Positions 38,525 through 49,300 of a stretch of DNA of 64,000 nt are shown here, in pieces. The number at the start of each line of letters is the position of its first letter. The first letter of the stretch is position 1. The DNA is from Chryseobacterium taeanense (lineage in GTDB: Bacteria; Bacteroidota; Bacteroidia; Flavobacteriales; Weeksellaceae). The stretch is taken from assembly GCF_900099685.1 (NCBI RefSeq), contig NZ_FNDW01000003.1, forward strand, positions 248,001 to 312,000, in the 5' to 3' direction. The notes beneath the pieces were generated by a model that was not told the origin of the DNA, made no database searches, and saw only the letters and a program-made list of their open reading frames with translations. The translations under genes and the position numbers were made by a program.

Positions 38525-40117
38525 ATGAAAAAAACATCATTAATAGGAGGAATAAAGGAGAATTTCCCTTCAGGACTCGTCGTATTTTTAGTAGCGCTAC
38601 CCCTTTGTTTAGGGATTGCGCTGGCATCAGGAGCACCACCCTTATCCGGGATTATTGCGGGTATCGTGGGAGGTCTTGTAATAGGCTCAATAAGTAACTC
38701 CAACATCTCGGTATCGGGTCCGGCGGCCGGATTAACGGCGATTATTCTTACAGCCATTACCGATCTCGGTGCATTTAATATTTTTCTTTGCGCAGGAATT
38801 ATTGCAGGCGTTATCCAGTTAATTCTGGGATTTGTAAGAGCAGGAAGTATTTCCAATTACTTTCCCAATAACGTTATTGAGGGAATGCTTGCGGCCATCG
38901 GGATCATCATTATTTTAAAGCAGATTCCCCACGCATTGGGATTTGATAAAGATTACGAAGGCCATCAATCGATTTTCGACAACGGACTGAACTTCGGTTA
39001 TTTCTCAGAATTATTAGGAGCTATTCATCCGGGTGCAATCGTTGTAACCCTGGTTTCTATATCCATTCTAATTATCTGGGATAAAGTTCATGCTTTAAAA
39101 AGAATAAAAATGCTTCCGGGAGCTCTTGTAGCAGTGGTTGCAGGAATCGTCCTTAATGAAATCTTCAAAGCGACAGGAAGTTCACTGGCTATAGAGACCC
39201 AACATCTGGTGTCTCTTCCGGTTCCGCAATCTCTGGATGATTTTAAAAATCTTATCACCCTTCCCGACTTCGCAGGATTTGCCAATCCGAAAGTCTGGAT
39301 CGCCGGGGCTACCATTGCGATTGTAGCGTCTATTGAAACCCTTCTTTGTATTGAAGCATCCGACAGGCTGGATCAGCAGAGAAGAATTACAGATACCAAC
39401 CTTGAGCTTAAAGCGCAGGGAATCGGAAACCTGGTGAGCTCATTTATCGGTGGACTTCCGATGACTTCAGTAGTGGTAAGAAGTTCTGCCAATGCCAACG
39501 CGGGAGCAACGTCAAAATTATCTGCTATCATCCACGGTGTCCTCCTTTTAATATGTGTATTATCTATCCCGTTTATACTGAATCTTATTCCTCTTGCGAC
39601 CTTAGCAGCCGTATTGATCTTGGTGGGATACAAACTGGCGAAGCCGGCGACTTTCAAACATTTCTGGCATCTGGGCAAATTCCAGTTTATTCCGTTTGTG
39701 GCTACTGTTGTGGCTGTTGTGGCAACAGATTTGTTGAAAGGAGTAGGAATCGGGCTGGCTATATCCGTTTTCTACATTTTGCAGGGAAATATGAAAAGAG
39801 CGTATTATCTTAGCAGGGAAAAGCTTGATGATGCAGACGGGATCAGTATCAAACTGGCTGAGGAAGTTTCATTCCTTAATAAAGCAGCCATTAAGAAAAC
39901 ATTGAAGAATATAAAGTCCAATTCTACGGTAATCATCGATGCTAGGGGAACGTCTTATATTGCTACCGATGTTTTAGAGATGATTCAGGATTTTGCCAAT
40001 ATCAGGGCTAAAGAAGAAGACATCAATGTAGAACTCTTAGGGTTCAAAACGTCATACAGAGACTATGAAAGAGACGAAAATTCTCATATCGTAGTCACCC
40101 ACAAAAGAGCCATGTAA
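38525..40117 (+). CDS. SulP-family anion transporter (probable bicarbonate uptake)
   Basis: 530 residues. The SulP family pattern is clear: SGLVVFLVALPLCLGIALASGAPP at TM1, ISVSGPAAGLTAIILTA at TM3, and about 12-14 membrane segments to about residue 430. The C-terminal cytoplasmic part (about 445-530), with TVIIDARGTSYIATDVLEMI, resembles a STAS domain. SulP proteins carry sulfate, bicarbonate or other anions. Placement between two carbonic anhydrases argues for bicarbonate; sulfate remains possible, since no assimilation genes are seen to support or oppose it. Confidence 0.9.
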   Translation: MKKTSLIGGIKENFPSGLVVFLVALPLCLGIALASGAPPLSGIIAGIVGGLVIGSISNSNISVSGPAAGLTAIILTAITDLGAFNIFLCAGIIAGVIQLILGFVRAGSISNYFPNNVIEGMLAAIGIIIILKQIPHALGFDKDYEGHQSIFDNGLNFGYFSELLGAIHPGAIVVTLVSISILIIWDKVHALKRIKMLPGALVAVVAGIVLNEIFKATGSSLAIETQHLVSLPVPQSLDDFKNLITLPDFAGFANPKVWIAGATIAIVASIETLLCIEASDRLDQQRRITDTNLELKAQGIGNLVSSFIGGLPMTSVVVRSSANANAGATSKLSAIIHGVLLLICVLSIPFILNLIPLATLAAVLILVGYKLAKPATFKHFWHLGKFQFIPFVATVVAVVATDLLKGVGIGLAISVFYILQGNMKRAYYLSREKLDDADGISIKLAEEVSFLNKAAIKKTLKNIKSNSTVIIDARGTSYIATDVLEMIQDFANIRAKEEDINVELLGFKTSYRDYERDENSHIVVTHKRAM

Positions 40118-40167
40118 GGCTCATTGTTTAATACAATTTTTTAACTTTAAAAATATAAATAAATTAT

Positions 40168-40803
40168 ATGAAAGCACATACTCACGAAACTCAATCCACC
40201 ATTACACCTGAAAGAGCATTAGAGTTTTTAAAAGAAGGAAACCAGAGATTTGTCAATAACCTGAAAGCCAACAGAGATCTTCTGGAGCAGGTAAATGCAA
40301 CCCGTGAAGGGCAATGGCCTTTTGCAGTGGTTTTAAGCTGTATCGACAGCCGTACTTCCGCAGAGCTTATTTTCGATCAGGGACTGGGAGATATTTTCAG
40401 TATCAGAATTGCCGGGAATTTCGTGAATCAGGATATCCTGGGATCTATGGAATTCGGATGTAATGTAGCCGGCTCCAAACTGGTTGTCGTATTGGGACAT
40501 ACCAAATGTGGTGCATTAAAAGGCGGACTGGATGCCGCACAAATCGAAGGTCTTGGAATGGATAACCTAAACCACCTTATCAACCATTTTGATCCGATCA
40601 TCAAAGAGGTGATAGAAGATGGTGAAGAACGTTCTTCAGCAAACAGTTCACTGTTGGAGAGACTGAATCATCAGAATGTAAAAAGTGCGATTGACGATAT
40701 CCGTAAGCAGAGTTCTACGCTCAGAAAGCTTGAGCAGGACGGTAAGATCAAGATTGTAGGCGCTAATTATGATGTTGAAACCGGTGTTGTAACCTGGTTG
40801 TAA
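40168..40803 (+). CDS. Beta-class carbonic anhydrase
   Basis: 211 residues. Zinc ligands C58, H111 and C114 and the pair D60/R62 (SCIDSR) are conserved in LSCIDSRTSAELIFDQG and GHTKCGALKGG. It belongs to a different beta subgroup from the 37399 gene (the DQGLGDIFSIRIAGNF pattern and longer N-terminus). No signal peptide is visible. It follows the SulP gene by 50 bases and ends at a terminator. Confidence 0.95.
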   Translation: MKAHTHETQSTITPERALEFLKEGNQRFVNNLKANRDLLEQVNATREGQWPFAVVLSCIDSRTSAELIFDQGLGDIFSIRIAGNFVNQDILGSMEFGCNVAGSKLVVVLGHTKCGALKGGLDAAQIEGLGMDNLNHLINHFDPIIKEVIEDGEERSSANSSLLERLNHQNVKSAIDDIRKQSSTLRKLEQDGKIKIVGANYDVETGVVTWL

Positions 40804-40896
40804 ACATCAATCTTCTGTCTCCTGACAGAACGCAGAACTACCAAATATGTTATAGTTAGATAAATTGGAAACTACTTTTTAAAAGTACATCTGAAG

Positions 40897-40921
40897 GCCA
40901 TCGTGATTGATGGCTTTTTTT
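40897..40921 (+). terminator. Rho-independent terminator after the second carbonic anhydrase
   Basis: A 6-base GCCATC/GATGGC stem (40897-40902 with 40909-40914), a 6-base loop, and seven T. It ends the carbonic anhydrase-SulP unit. Confidence 0.8.
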
Positions 40922-40935
40922 CATTTGCGGTGCCA

Positions 40936-41606
40936 GGCTGAGTCCGTCGAAGGCTTCGTAGTATTTCGATGAATACTCAATAGATTTCTATACTCGTACA
41001 CTCTAAAACGCCACCCCCACACTAAAACACTCAGACTCTCAAACCCTAAAACTCTCCCACTAAAAGGCGGCTGAGCGGAGCCGAAGCCAAACTCCTTTAC
41101 ACCGAGAGTATTCGAGTGGTCTCAGGCTTCTCTATACCACTACTTTAACGCTAGGGTTCGCAAGAAAGTTATAATGCTGGTTATTCTGTGACGGTCTTCT
41201 TAAACCTCCCCGTCCAACGAGGGAAATTTTTGCACCTGCTTCAATTTTCCAACACTCTCACTCTAAGACTCTCAAACACTAAAACACGCACTTTGTCATT
41301 CCGGTAGGAATCTCGGCAAAGCTCTTAAAGTCAGCATGGAAAGATTCGTGCTTAGATCCCTACGGGATGACAATCGGAATGGTTATAATTGCGGTTTTTA
41401 TGAAAATCTTATTAGAACCACCCCGTCAAAAATTCATTCTGAATTTTCGCCACCCCTCCAGAGGAGGAGAATTTCTGTGACACCTAAAACTCTTCACCGC
41501 TCACATTCTCAAACCTTCAAACTCTCCAAGTAAGGTGGCTGAGGCTCTCGAAGCCACTCTCCCCCAAAATCCTCCCACACAAAGTTGGCTGAGCGGAGCC
41601 GAAGCC
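40936..41606 (+). repeat. Dispersed palindromic repeat family, four copies
   Basis: Cores of the form GGCTGAGCGGAGCCGAAGCC lie at 40936-40956 (diverged), 41069-41088, 41537-41555 (diverged) and 41587-41606. Copies 2 and 4 are identical over 20 bases. Each core can fold as a short GGCT/AGCC hairpin. Polypyrimidine-like ACTCTCAAAC stretches come before copies 2 and 3 and also lie at 41250-41290. Confidence 0.75.
41293..41373. repeat. Possible MITE-like element with imperfect terminal inverted repeats
   Basis: 81 bases whose ends TTTGTCATTCCGGTAGG (left) and the complement of CCCTACGGGATGACAA (right) pair imperfectly over about 20 bases. GTCATTCC/GGGATGAC ends of this type occur as scattered repeats in many bacterial genomes. 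No open frame inside. Confidence 0.5.
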
Positions 41607-41701
41607 AAAACTCCGGCCGGGAAACCTTCCCAAGCCGGAGCTGTTGAATAAATCTTAAATTTTATTTTGGAATGGTTCACATCCGTGACACCACCCCACA
41701 C

Positions 41702-41793
41702 GTACCTGTGGCACTGAGCGGTTCGCCCGAGTGTCAGTGAACGGACAGTACGGATGGCATTGACCGGACAGTACGAGTGGCACCGTCCGGTCT
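41702..41793. repeat. Tandem array of four 23-bp units
   Basis: Units at 41702-41724, 41725-41747, 41748-41770 and 41771-41793 fit GTACGnGTGGCAnTGAnCGGACA, each with a few differences. Units 1 and 4 are the most diverged. The array ends 4 bases past the stop of the minus-strand gene at 41798. 23 is not a multiple of three, so it does not encode a protein repeat. The last unit can form an ACCGGAC/GTCCGGT hairpin. Confidence 0.75.
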
Positions 41794-41797
41794 GAAA

Positions 41798-42532
41798 TTA
41801 CTCTACCGTAAGAGGCTTATCAAGTAATGCTGTTCTGGGTTGCTTCAGCATACTGCTGTCGGTGAACTGAGTCACAATTTCCAGGTTATAAGTTCCCGCT
41901 GCTAATTCAGGAATTACCAGGATAATCTCCGAAGGATTGTTGGTAACGATATCGGAAGAATCTACTTTGGTTCTAGCCTGTGTTGTGGCATCTACAAAAT
42001 AGATTCCTACCGAAGAATCATCACCGGTTACTTTAATCTTGCTTCCTACAATCTTCAGGTTTCTGCCCGGCGTAAGAAGGTCATTTACCGAACCACTCTT
42101 TACATCCGTTACCTGTAGGATCACCGCAGAAGATTCTGCTACGCCAAGAATATTGACTTCAATATTAGGAATCTCTGCTCTCAGCTTTTCTCCCTGGTTG
42201 AACTGGAAGATAATGCTGTGTTTGTCTTTGTTAAACGTCTCCGACGGACTATCAAACACCCCGCGGATGGTGGTGCTTGCGGTGAAATACCCTGTATTCA
42301 CCGAAAAGCCGTCGCATAGCTGGTAGGCCATTTCTTTCAGGAAAAGTTCGGTGGCGTGTTCCATTGAAGAGGCAGAGATATCTGCACCGCCACGGGATAC
42401 CGCTGCCTGACAGATTTGTTGTACATTGAGGCTTCGCTCGCTCACCGTGCGCGCCGTAAAATCGTTGGGATTGTCTTTGGTTAAAGTGTTATCGTAGAGA
42501 TACGCTTTGATTCTGTGAAGTATGTTTGCCAT
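41798..42532 (-). CDS. HU-like DNA-binding domain plus DUF4469-type Ig-like domain protein
   Basis: 244 residues. The N-terminal part (about 1-130: VQQICQAAVSRGGADISASSM, ELFLKEMAYQLCDGFSVNTG, STTIRGVF) matches the HU/IHF-like domain found in Bacteroidota proteins of the Bvu_2165 type. The C-terminal part (about 130-244: LLTPGRNLKIVGSKIKVTGDD and IILVIPELAAGTYNLEIVTQF) matches the DUF4469 Ig-like fold attached to it. No signal peptide. Such proteins are common in Bacteroidota, often in several copies, and have no settled role. DNA binding is inferred from fold only. Confidence 0.82.
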   Translation of the reverse strand: MANILHRIKAYLYDNTLTKDNPNDFTARTVSERSLNVQQICQAAVSRGGADISASSMEHATELFLKEMAYQLCDGFSVNTGYFTASTTIRGVFDSPSETFNKDKHSIIFQFNQGEKLRAEIPNIEVNILGVAESSAVILQVTDVKSGSVNDLLTPGRNLKIVGSKIKVTGDDSSVGIYFVDATTQARTKVDSSDIVTNNPSEIILVIPELAAGTYNLEIVTQFTDSSMLKQPRTALLDKPLTVE

Positions 42533-42641
42533 TGTTTTATTTTTTAATTATTATTCGTTGTATCTGCTTTAAAGTGTCATCATTCATAAATTATTTTCAG
42601 AGCTTGACTTATTTACAGATTTTCATTTTAACTGATATTTT

Positions 42642-42673
42642 AAAAACCGGCCGGGGATTATCATCCCCGGCCG
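42642..42673 (-). terminator. Rho-independent terminator after the 42698 gene
   Basis: A 10-base GC-rich stem (42648-42657 with 42664-42673) and 6-base loop, followed on the minus strand by five T. It lies 25 bases past the stop of the gene at 42698 and isolates the HU-like gene from it. Confidence 0.85.
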
Positions 42674-42697
42674 ATCATTGAAAAACCCTGCTGAAGA

Positions 42698-43243
42698 TTA
42701 CTTCGGTCCCCAGAAGCTCCATCCCTGGCCATTGAAAACGGCGATCTGATGGGCCGTGGTATCGTAGACCACCAATCCCGGAGCGGGATCTATAATGTTC
42801 AGATGCGGACTTGCCACTTTGGGAAGCACCATCGCTTTATCGGTATCTGAGAGTACCAGGATCCCTTTAAGATCAGGATTCTCAGTATCTCCTATCCTTA
42901 CCATGGCGGATGAAACTTCCGGCTTGGTCTCCTGAAGCGAAGTATCTACCGCAGCCAGTGTCCCGGCATTGGGATCGGCAGCGCTCAAGGTCTGCCAGGT
43001 TCCCGCCACGACGGCTTTCACCTGGGCATCGGCAGGATCAAAAATAATCATGCCGTCTACCATATCGGGAATAGTTTTCGTATCAGGATCTACTTTTACC
43101 CAAGGAAGTATCAGGCCCCGGTTCTCAGTGTTTCCGAACTCAAGGGATACCCAGTTGTTGGTAACCGAAGTTTTGCCGATCGCCACCTGGGAAAAGCAGA
43201 CCGATGAGACCAGCAGCCCTCCTGCAATTAGTATTGATTTCAT
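42698..43243 (-). CDS. Secreted protein of unknown function with a terminal GLVVYD...W motif
   Basis: 181 residues. A signal peptide ends near CFSQ. The mature part is a beta-rich chain, with RGLILPWVKV and DGMIIFDPADAQVKAVVAGTWQTL early and GLVVYDTTAHQIAVFNGQGW at the end. The block G-[LM]-[IV]-[VI]-x-D-x4-x2-V-x-n-G-x-W occurs twice here and again in the two large secreted proteins next door. No enzyme motif. Similar proteins are common in Chryseobacterium-like genomes, without a known role. It lies 90 bases after the giant gene, which has its own terminator between them. Confidence 0.8.
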   Translation of the reverse strand: MKSILIAGGLLVSSVCFSQVAIGKTSVTNNWVSLEFGNTENRGLILPWVKVDPDTKTIPDMVDGMIIFDPADAQVKAVVAGTWQTLSAADPNAGTLAAVDTSLQETKPEVSSAMVRIGDTENPDLKGILVLSDTDKAMVLPKVASPHLNIIDPAPGLVVYDTTAHQIAVFNGQGWSFWGPK

Positions 43244-43265
43244 TGTCTTTTATTATTTAAGTTGT

Positions 43266-43321
43266 TAAAAAGATCAGCCTTTCCGCACGGCACAGCGTGC
43301 GCCGTGCGGGAAAGAGCTGAT
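43266..43321 (-). terminator. Rho-independent terminator after the giant gene
   Basis: A long hairpin: outer ATCAGC/GCTGAT (43273-43278 with 43316-43321) and inner GC-rich CTTTCC-GCACGGC against GCCGTGC-GGGAAAG (43279-43291 with 43301-43314, one bulge). On the minus strand it runs into five T. It sits 12 bases past the stop of the 3541-residue gene. Confidence 0.8.
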
Positions 43322-43333
43322 GCATCTCATTAT

Positions 43334-46300
43334 TTAATCAGGACAGGTCTGCTGACCGATCTCATACCATCCGGCAACTCCGTTCTTCACGGTATAGACT
43401 TTCAGCATTCTGTTGGTAAGGTCCATCACGATCATCCCTTCCACCGGAGAAGTCAGAATAGGAGTCGTGTCATCATCTGCCACAGGTTGGTTGGAATCAT
43501 TGAATCTCACCCTGTTGATGATCATACCTTTGGTTTTTGCTTCAAGAGCCATCCAGCCTCCTTTTCTTACCATCGGCCAGTTGTCGGCATTTACACCGGC
43601 TCTTCCAAGAGCTGTGATTCCCGCTTTGGTCGCTAAAGCTGTTCCGGAAGTTACCGCAGGCTTATAGCATACCGAAGTAGCCGTGGTGAAGGACATGTAA
43701 TTGAGTGAAGGTACGACACCTCCGGATACATAGAAAGCATAATATTCCGTACCATTAATCGTTTCTTTTCCACTGTTGGCGATCACGAAAGCGGTACCGT
43801 CGCTTAGTTTGGCAGCGGTAGAAGCAAAGATCAGTCCTATGGAACTGGACGATGCATTTCCGAATGCTGAAACAGGATAGTAAACGCCAATCTTATCGGC
43901 AAAGTTCCCTTTGTTCTGCACTTTCCATACACGGCTGAAACGCTTGGTGTAGGTGAGCCCATTGGATGCTACGTTTCCTGTGGCCACTCTGGTGGTTAAG
44001 GATCCGTTGTCGTCTCCCCATACCAAGTACTGCATATCTGAGCTGAAGGTATTGGTATTGGCCTTATTGCTTGCCTCTACAGCATTAAGTGCTACGAGCA
44101 CCTGGCTGTCAGTCTCAATATTGGCCGTTGCACCTCGGTTCACACTCTGACTCTGCTTCTGGTTGAGTGCCGTAAGGTCGTCCCTTCCGATTCCTGCGAT
44201 GTTGTACTTATACGTCGCATCGGCTGTCCAGCTCTTGCTTCCATCTGATGCCAGATAATCCTGACCTGTTGTTGGCTGATAGATGGTAATACCATATTTC
44301 AGGGCAAGATAGCTGTTTACCTTCAGTCGCTTCGTATCATCCAGTGACGAAGAATATTCGACCATTTCCGGAATTTTACCGTTGGTAGCGTTACCCATGA
44401 CAAGGTTTCCGCCTGTCCAGTTGGTACTGTTAGCTAGAGTGTTAAGCTGTTTGGCATTGATCCCGCTGTACAATACATCTCCTGCTGCTGTTCTCCATCC
44501 TGAATATAGTTCTGAAGAACCTCCTGAAGGTGCGGCCGTAGTATTGGTGGCTGAAGATCCGCCTAATGTCAGGTTAACATATCCTGCACCGGCAGAGCTG
44601 AACTGCAGAAGATTACCCCCTGCCACTTTTGGCTGAAGGAAATAATGCGCACCCAATATATCGGATACTGCGAAAACAGCTACATTCTTCTGACCGTCGA
44701 TACCCAGCGTTCCTGTGATATCGAAGTTCTGACCACCATTAAAGGCCAGTACCGGGTTGAAGTTCATATTATCCGTCACATTGTTCCTGTACGTAGGCTG
44801 CTGACCGGAAACGACCTGTGTACCGTGGCTGTTGTTACCACTCTGATCCTTCCATGTTGCTACTGATGCATTATCTGCGTTGGAAACTATTTCCTCATCA
44901 TCAGCACGCAGCCACAGGTTCTCACCTGCTACTCCTCCCGGTGACTTTTGATAGTACGCCATGGTGAAGAAGAACTCCGACTGATTCACCTGCGCCGCAG
45001 GAATGGTGAATGCTTTATAGTCTACTGAGTTGATCGTTACCACACCGGCAGTATTGCTCTCAAACACCTGGCTTCCTGCAGGGAATGTAGCATCCGTACT
45101 GTAGAGCAGTGAAGACACTTTCAGGTTTTTGATGTATGTTGCCGGTACCAATACCTGGATATCTTTTGAAAGATTCTTGGTATTCTGTACCCTCCATACC
45201 CTATTAAGTCTCTCCTGATAAGGATATAAGGCTGTGAATGTTGAAGTATCACCCGACATATCGGTATTGTTGTCTCCCCATACCAGGAACTGAAGATTGG
45301 TATCAAAGGTTCCTGTATTGGCTTCATTGGTGGCCGCTATGTTATCAAGACCAATGATCACCTGCTTGCCACTGTTTACACTCTGGCTCTGTTTCTGATA
45401 GAGATCACTGATGTCATCTCTACCGATCCCTGCAATATTATTCTGGTAGGTATTGCTGCCTGTCCAGAAAGAAGTATTGTTAACTGCATCGGATGACAAA
45501 TAGGTGAACGGAGAACTGTTAGTACCCAGTGTTACCCCATATTTCAATCCTAAATAAGAATCGATACGCTGCTTATCGGTAGAAGACGGGATCGTATTAT
45601 AATAGATCACTTCCCCGATAACACCGTTCCAGTTTTCACTTCCTGACTGTCTTGTCCCTATTCTTCCTATGTTTAGTACAGTATTTATTGGAGCTGTTGC
45701 TGTGGTACTTGCAATCGGAAGGGCATTATACGTTCCATAAATATTACTATTGTTAGCTGCCCCATACGAAATTACCGGTGTATTAGACGCATAAGGAGAA
45801 GCTGAACTATAAGGGCTAAAATCATGACCATACGTTGTCACCAAAACATTATTACCCGATCTCATCAGTCCGAAGTTTTGAGCGTCAGCACTCGTACCAT
45901 AGCTGGTAAGCCACTCGAAAGTTCCTCCTGTGACCGAAGTTCTACCCACACCGAATACCGATCTTATCTTGCTTCCATTTGCCATTCCCGCATCACTGAA
46001 GGACATGAAATCTGATAGTGAAGAATTGACTGTATCCGCATTAAAGGTGAACGACGGGTTAAAGTTCAACAGGGAAGTTCCTGATGTATTGTACACCGGC
46101 TGGTTGACTGCCACCGACTGGGTCGCGTCTGCATTAACCGTCTGATCTTTCCATGTAAGGGTAGAGCCTGTCACCACATCCCTGTCGGCACGGTACCATC
46201 TCACCAGGTTAGTAGTTACCCCACCCGGACCGTTAAGCGGGGCCGCAAAGGTGAAGTAATTTCCTGTTGGAATCTGGATACCGGCAGTTACACCTGAAGC

Positions 46301-49300
46301 AAGTACTTTATAGGTAACATTTGATGAGAATGTAGGATCTGTACTGTAGATCAGGTAGGTTGCTCTCACGTTGTCTACTTTTACAAAGACATTCTGAGGT
46401 GTTCCGGTCTGCTGTACTTTCCATACACGATTCATGATAGCATTCAGACTGTGGCTTAACCCTGACTTTAAGGCAAAGGTTGTCGGCTGCCCGTTGTGTC
46501 CTGTGATAAAGTAATATTTATCATTAGCAATATCGGTATGCCCACTTGCCCCGCTCTGGTTGTTGTTGGTAAAGTTATTATCTGTACTCAATGTGATAAT
46601 ATCCGATACCGGCATCTGGCTCTTCGTAATGCGCTGATGAAGCGCTGTGATATCGTCTCTGCCGATACCGATCACATTGTTCTGGTAAACAGCATCGCTC
46701 TCCCAGATACGAACGGTACCATCGTAACTGGCCAGGTAATCTCCCTCCTGAATCGGAGCTGATATGTTCTCGCCTGATGTTCCGTTACCATTATTATCAC
46801 GGCCTAACGTAATACCGTACTTCAAAGCAAGGTAGCTGTTAAGCTGAATACGTTGAGATGCTGTGATATTTTTCTTAAACACCACAAACTCACCGAAGAC
46901 CCCTGTAAAAGGATTATAATCTTCCCTGTTTCCAGGTACATCTCCCAAACGGATTACACTGCATCCGTTGTAAGTAGTGCTGCCTGTAAAATTCAATACA
47001 TTGTTTCCATTGATGAGTACGTTTGATCCATCGGAAACTGTATTCTTAAACGAAGCCATATTGATGGTAGCATAACCACTATTACCACCGTTGTATCCAA
47101 TTGAATGGTTATCGTTGGCAATCTTGGTGGTAAGCAGAGAGCGCTCATCAAGGATACCACCTAAGTCTGTACCCCATACATCCTGCTCTTTTACCGCATC
47201 TGCTTTGTACATGATAGCCACGTCTGCATCAGGAGATGATACACGGGAAATATCTGCCTGGATCATACCCCAGGTCCAGCCTGTACCGGGACCAAATCCT
47301 GCTACGCTATTGTAGTTAAAGGTTTTCCCCAAGGTCATCTGGCCTGCTGAACCTCCTAAACAGTCATTGATGTCAAAACGGAGATTATTATTGTTTCCAC
47401 TTTGATCTAACCAAGTCTGCGTTCCTGTAAGACCAATATCGCCACGAAGCCATACCACTTCATCTTCTACACCACCAGGCCACTTCATAAAGGTAGCAAA
47501 CGTAAAATAGGATCCTGAAGGGATCTGTACGCCCTGCTGTGTTACTCCTGCCATAAGCTGTTGATATTGAACATTGGAAGAGAACGTAGGATCATTACTA
47601 TACACAAGATAGGTGGCGAGATTGTCTGTCGTTTTGATATAGACATCCTGCGCTGTACCTGTTCTCTGTACTTTCCATATACGTTTCATCAAGGCATTAA
47701 GCCCATTGCTTAAACCTAACTTTTTAGCATAAGATGTTGCCGCGTTATTATTTCCGGTGACAAAGAAAAACTTGTCATTCACAATATCGGTATGCCCGTT
47801 AGTACCACTCTGGTTCTTATTCGCAAAATTACTGTCGGTACTCAGGGTAATGATATCCGGTGTCGCCGACTGACTCGTGGTAATACGCTGATGGAAAGCC
47901 GAGATATCATCTCTTCCAAGCCCTACCACGTTGTTCTGATACACCGCATCGGATGACCAGGTTTTGGTCGTACCGTTACTCGCCAGGTAGTCACCTTCAA
48001 ATATTTGTACCGGTGAAGCCGATACCATATCGCCAACAGGCAGTTTTCCGTCGTTGTTTCTTCCAAGTGTAATTCCGTACTTCAATGCCAGGTAGCTGTT
48101 GAGCTGGATACGATCGATCGCACTCATGTTCTTTTGGTACACGACCATATCACCTACTACTCCTTTGAAGACATTGCCCGCACCTTTTACGTCGCCTAAA
48201 CGGATGTTGTTACAACCCGAATAGGTGGTGGACCCTGTAAAGTTAAGCACATTGTTTCCATTAATCAATACATTGGATCCGCCAGAAACCGTACCCTGGA
48301 AGGAAGCCACATTGATCGTAGCAGCCCCTGAATTACCTCCGCTATAGCCAATTCCTGTATTATCGTTGGCGATTTGGGTAGTAGTTAATGAACGTTCATC
48401 AAATGCACCTCCCCAATCTGTACCCCATACGTCCTGTGCATAGGCACCGTCAGTCTTATACACAATGGCTACATCGGCATTAGCGTGTTGAAGACGTGAA
48501 ATGTTGGCAGGTGTGTATCCCCACACCCAGTTGTCATTGTCTCCAAAGCTTGCTACGGGGTTGAAATTCAGAGTTTCTCCTAACACCATCTGCCCTCTTG
48601 GGTTTTCATTACAGGCATAGGTGCTAAATTGGAGGTCATTATTGTTAACCGCAGGACTTTGATCTTCCCAAAGCGTATTGGTAAGGCCTGTGTCACCGCG
48701 AAGCCATAAGACCTCATCTCTTACCCCACCCGGTGACTGCTCGTAGAAAGCCAGGGTCATATAGAACGAAGCCTGGTTCACCATTACAGCAGGAACCGTA
48801 AATACACGGTAAACCACCGAGTTTATGGTTACAGTATTCGGATTCGGATTATACACCTGGTAGGTGTTGGCCGAAAAGGCAGCATCGGTACCGCATAATA
48901 AGCTGCTGCTGGAAGAGACAAGCGTAAATGGCACCAATACCTGAACACTTTGGTTCACCGCATTGGTATTCTGTACTCTCCATACCCTGCTTAACCTTGT
49001 GTTGTAGCCGGAAATTCCTGTAAAAGGAGTTGTATTGGCTGCATTATTATCCCCCCACATCAGGAACTGCAGGTTGTTAAGCGTTCCGGTATTGGCTGCA
49101 TTGGTAGCCACCACCGTGGAAAGACCCATAATAAGCTGAGATCCTGTATTTACTGATTGAGACTGCTTTTGCAACAACGCGGAAGCATCGTCTCTTCCGA
49201 TTCCGGCGATGTTATTTTGATAAGTACCATCTTCGGATTTCCAGAATCTTGTTGTTGCGTTGGAAGCTAAATAATCTCCTTCATAAATGCCGCTTCCAGT

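Larger units (their letters stand above)
40922..41797 (+). other. Gene-free, repeat-packed region
   Basis: 876 bases with no credible gene; short open frames here overlap repeats and have no recognisable protein features. It holds four palindromic cores of one repeat family, three stretches rich in ACTCTCAAAC/CTAAAAC motifs, an 81-base element with imperfect terminal inverted repeats, a hairpin at 41611-41640 and a four-unit tandem array. It separates a plus-strand unit from the minus-strand region, and its right part is richer in G+C than its surroundings. Confidence 0.8.

Noticed and set aside
41336-41701. Short open frames in the repeat region
   Set aside because: They run across repeats and the inverted-repeat element, have no protein-like composition, and no ribosome binding site is visible.
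41702-41793. CRISPR array
   Set aside because: The 23-base units are contiguous with no unique spacers and no cas genes are in the window.
43334-43660. Type IX secretion sorting domain at the end of the giant protein
   Set aside because: The last 110 residues match the GMIVMD...GW block of neighbours and lack the usual pattern of the C-terminal sorting domain. A divergent variant remains possible.
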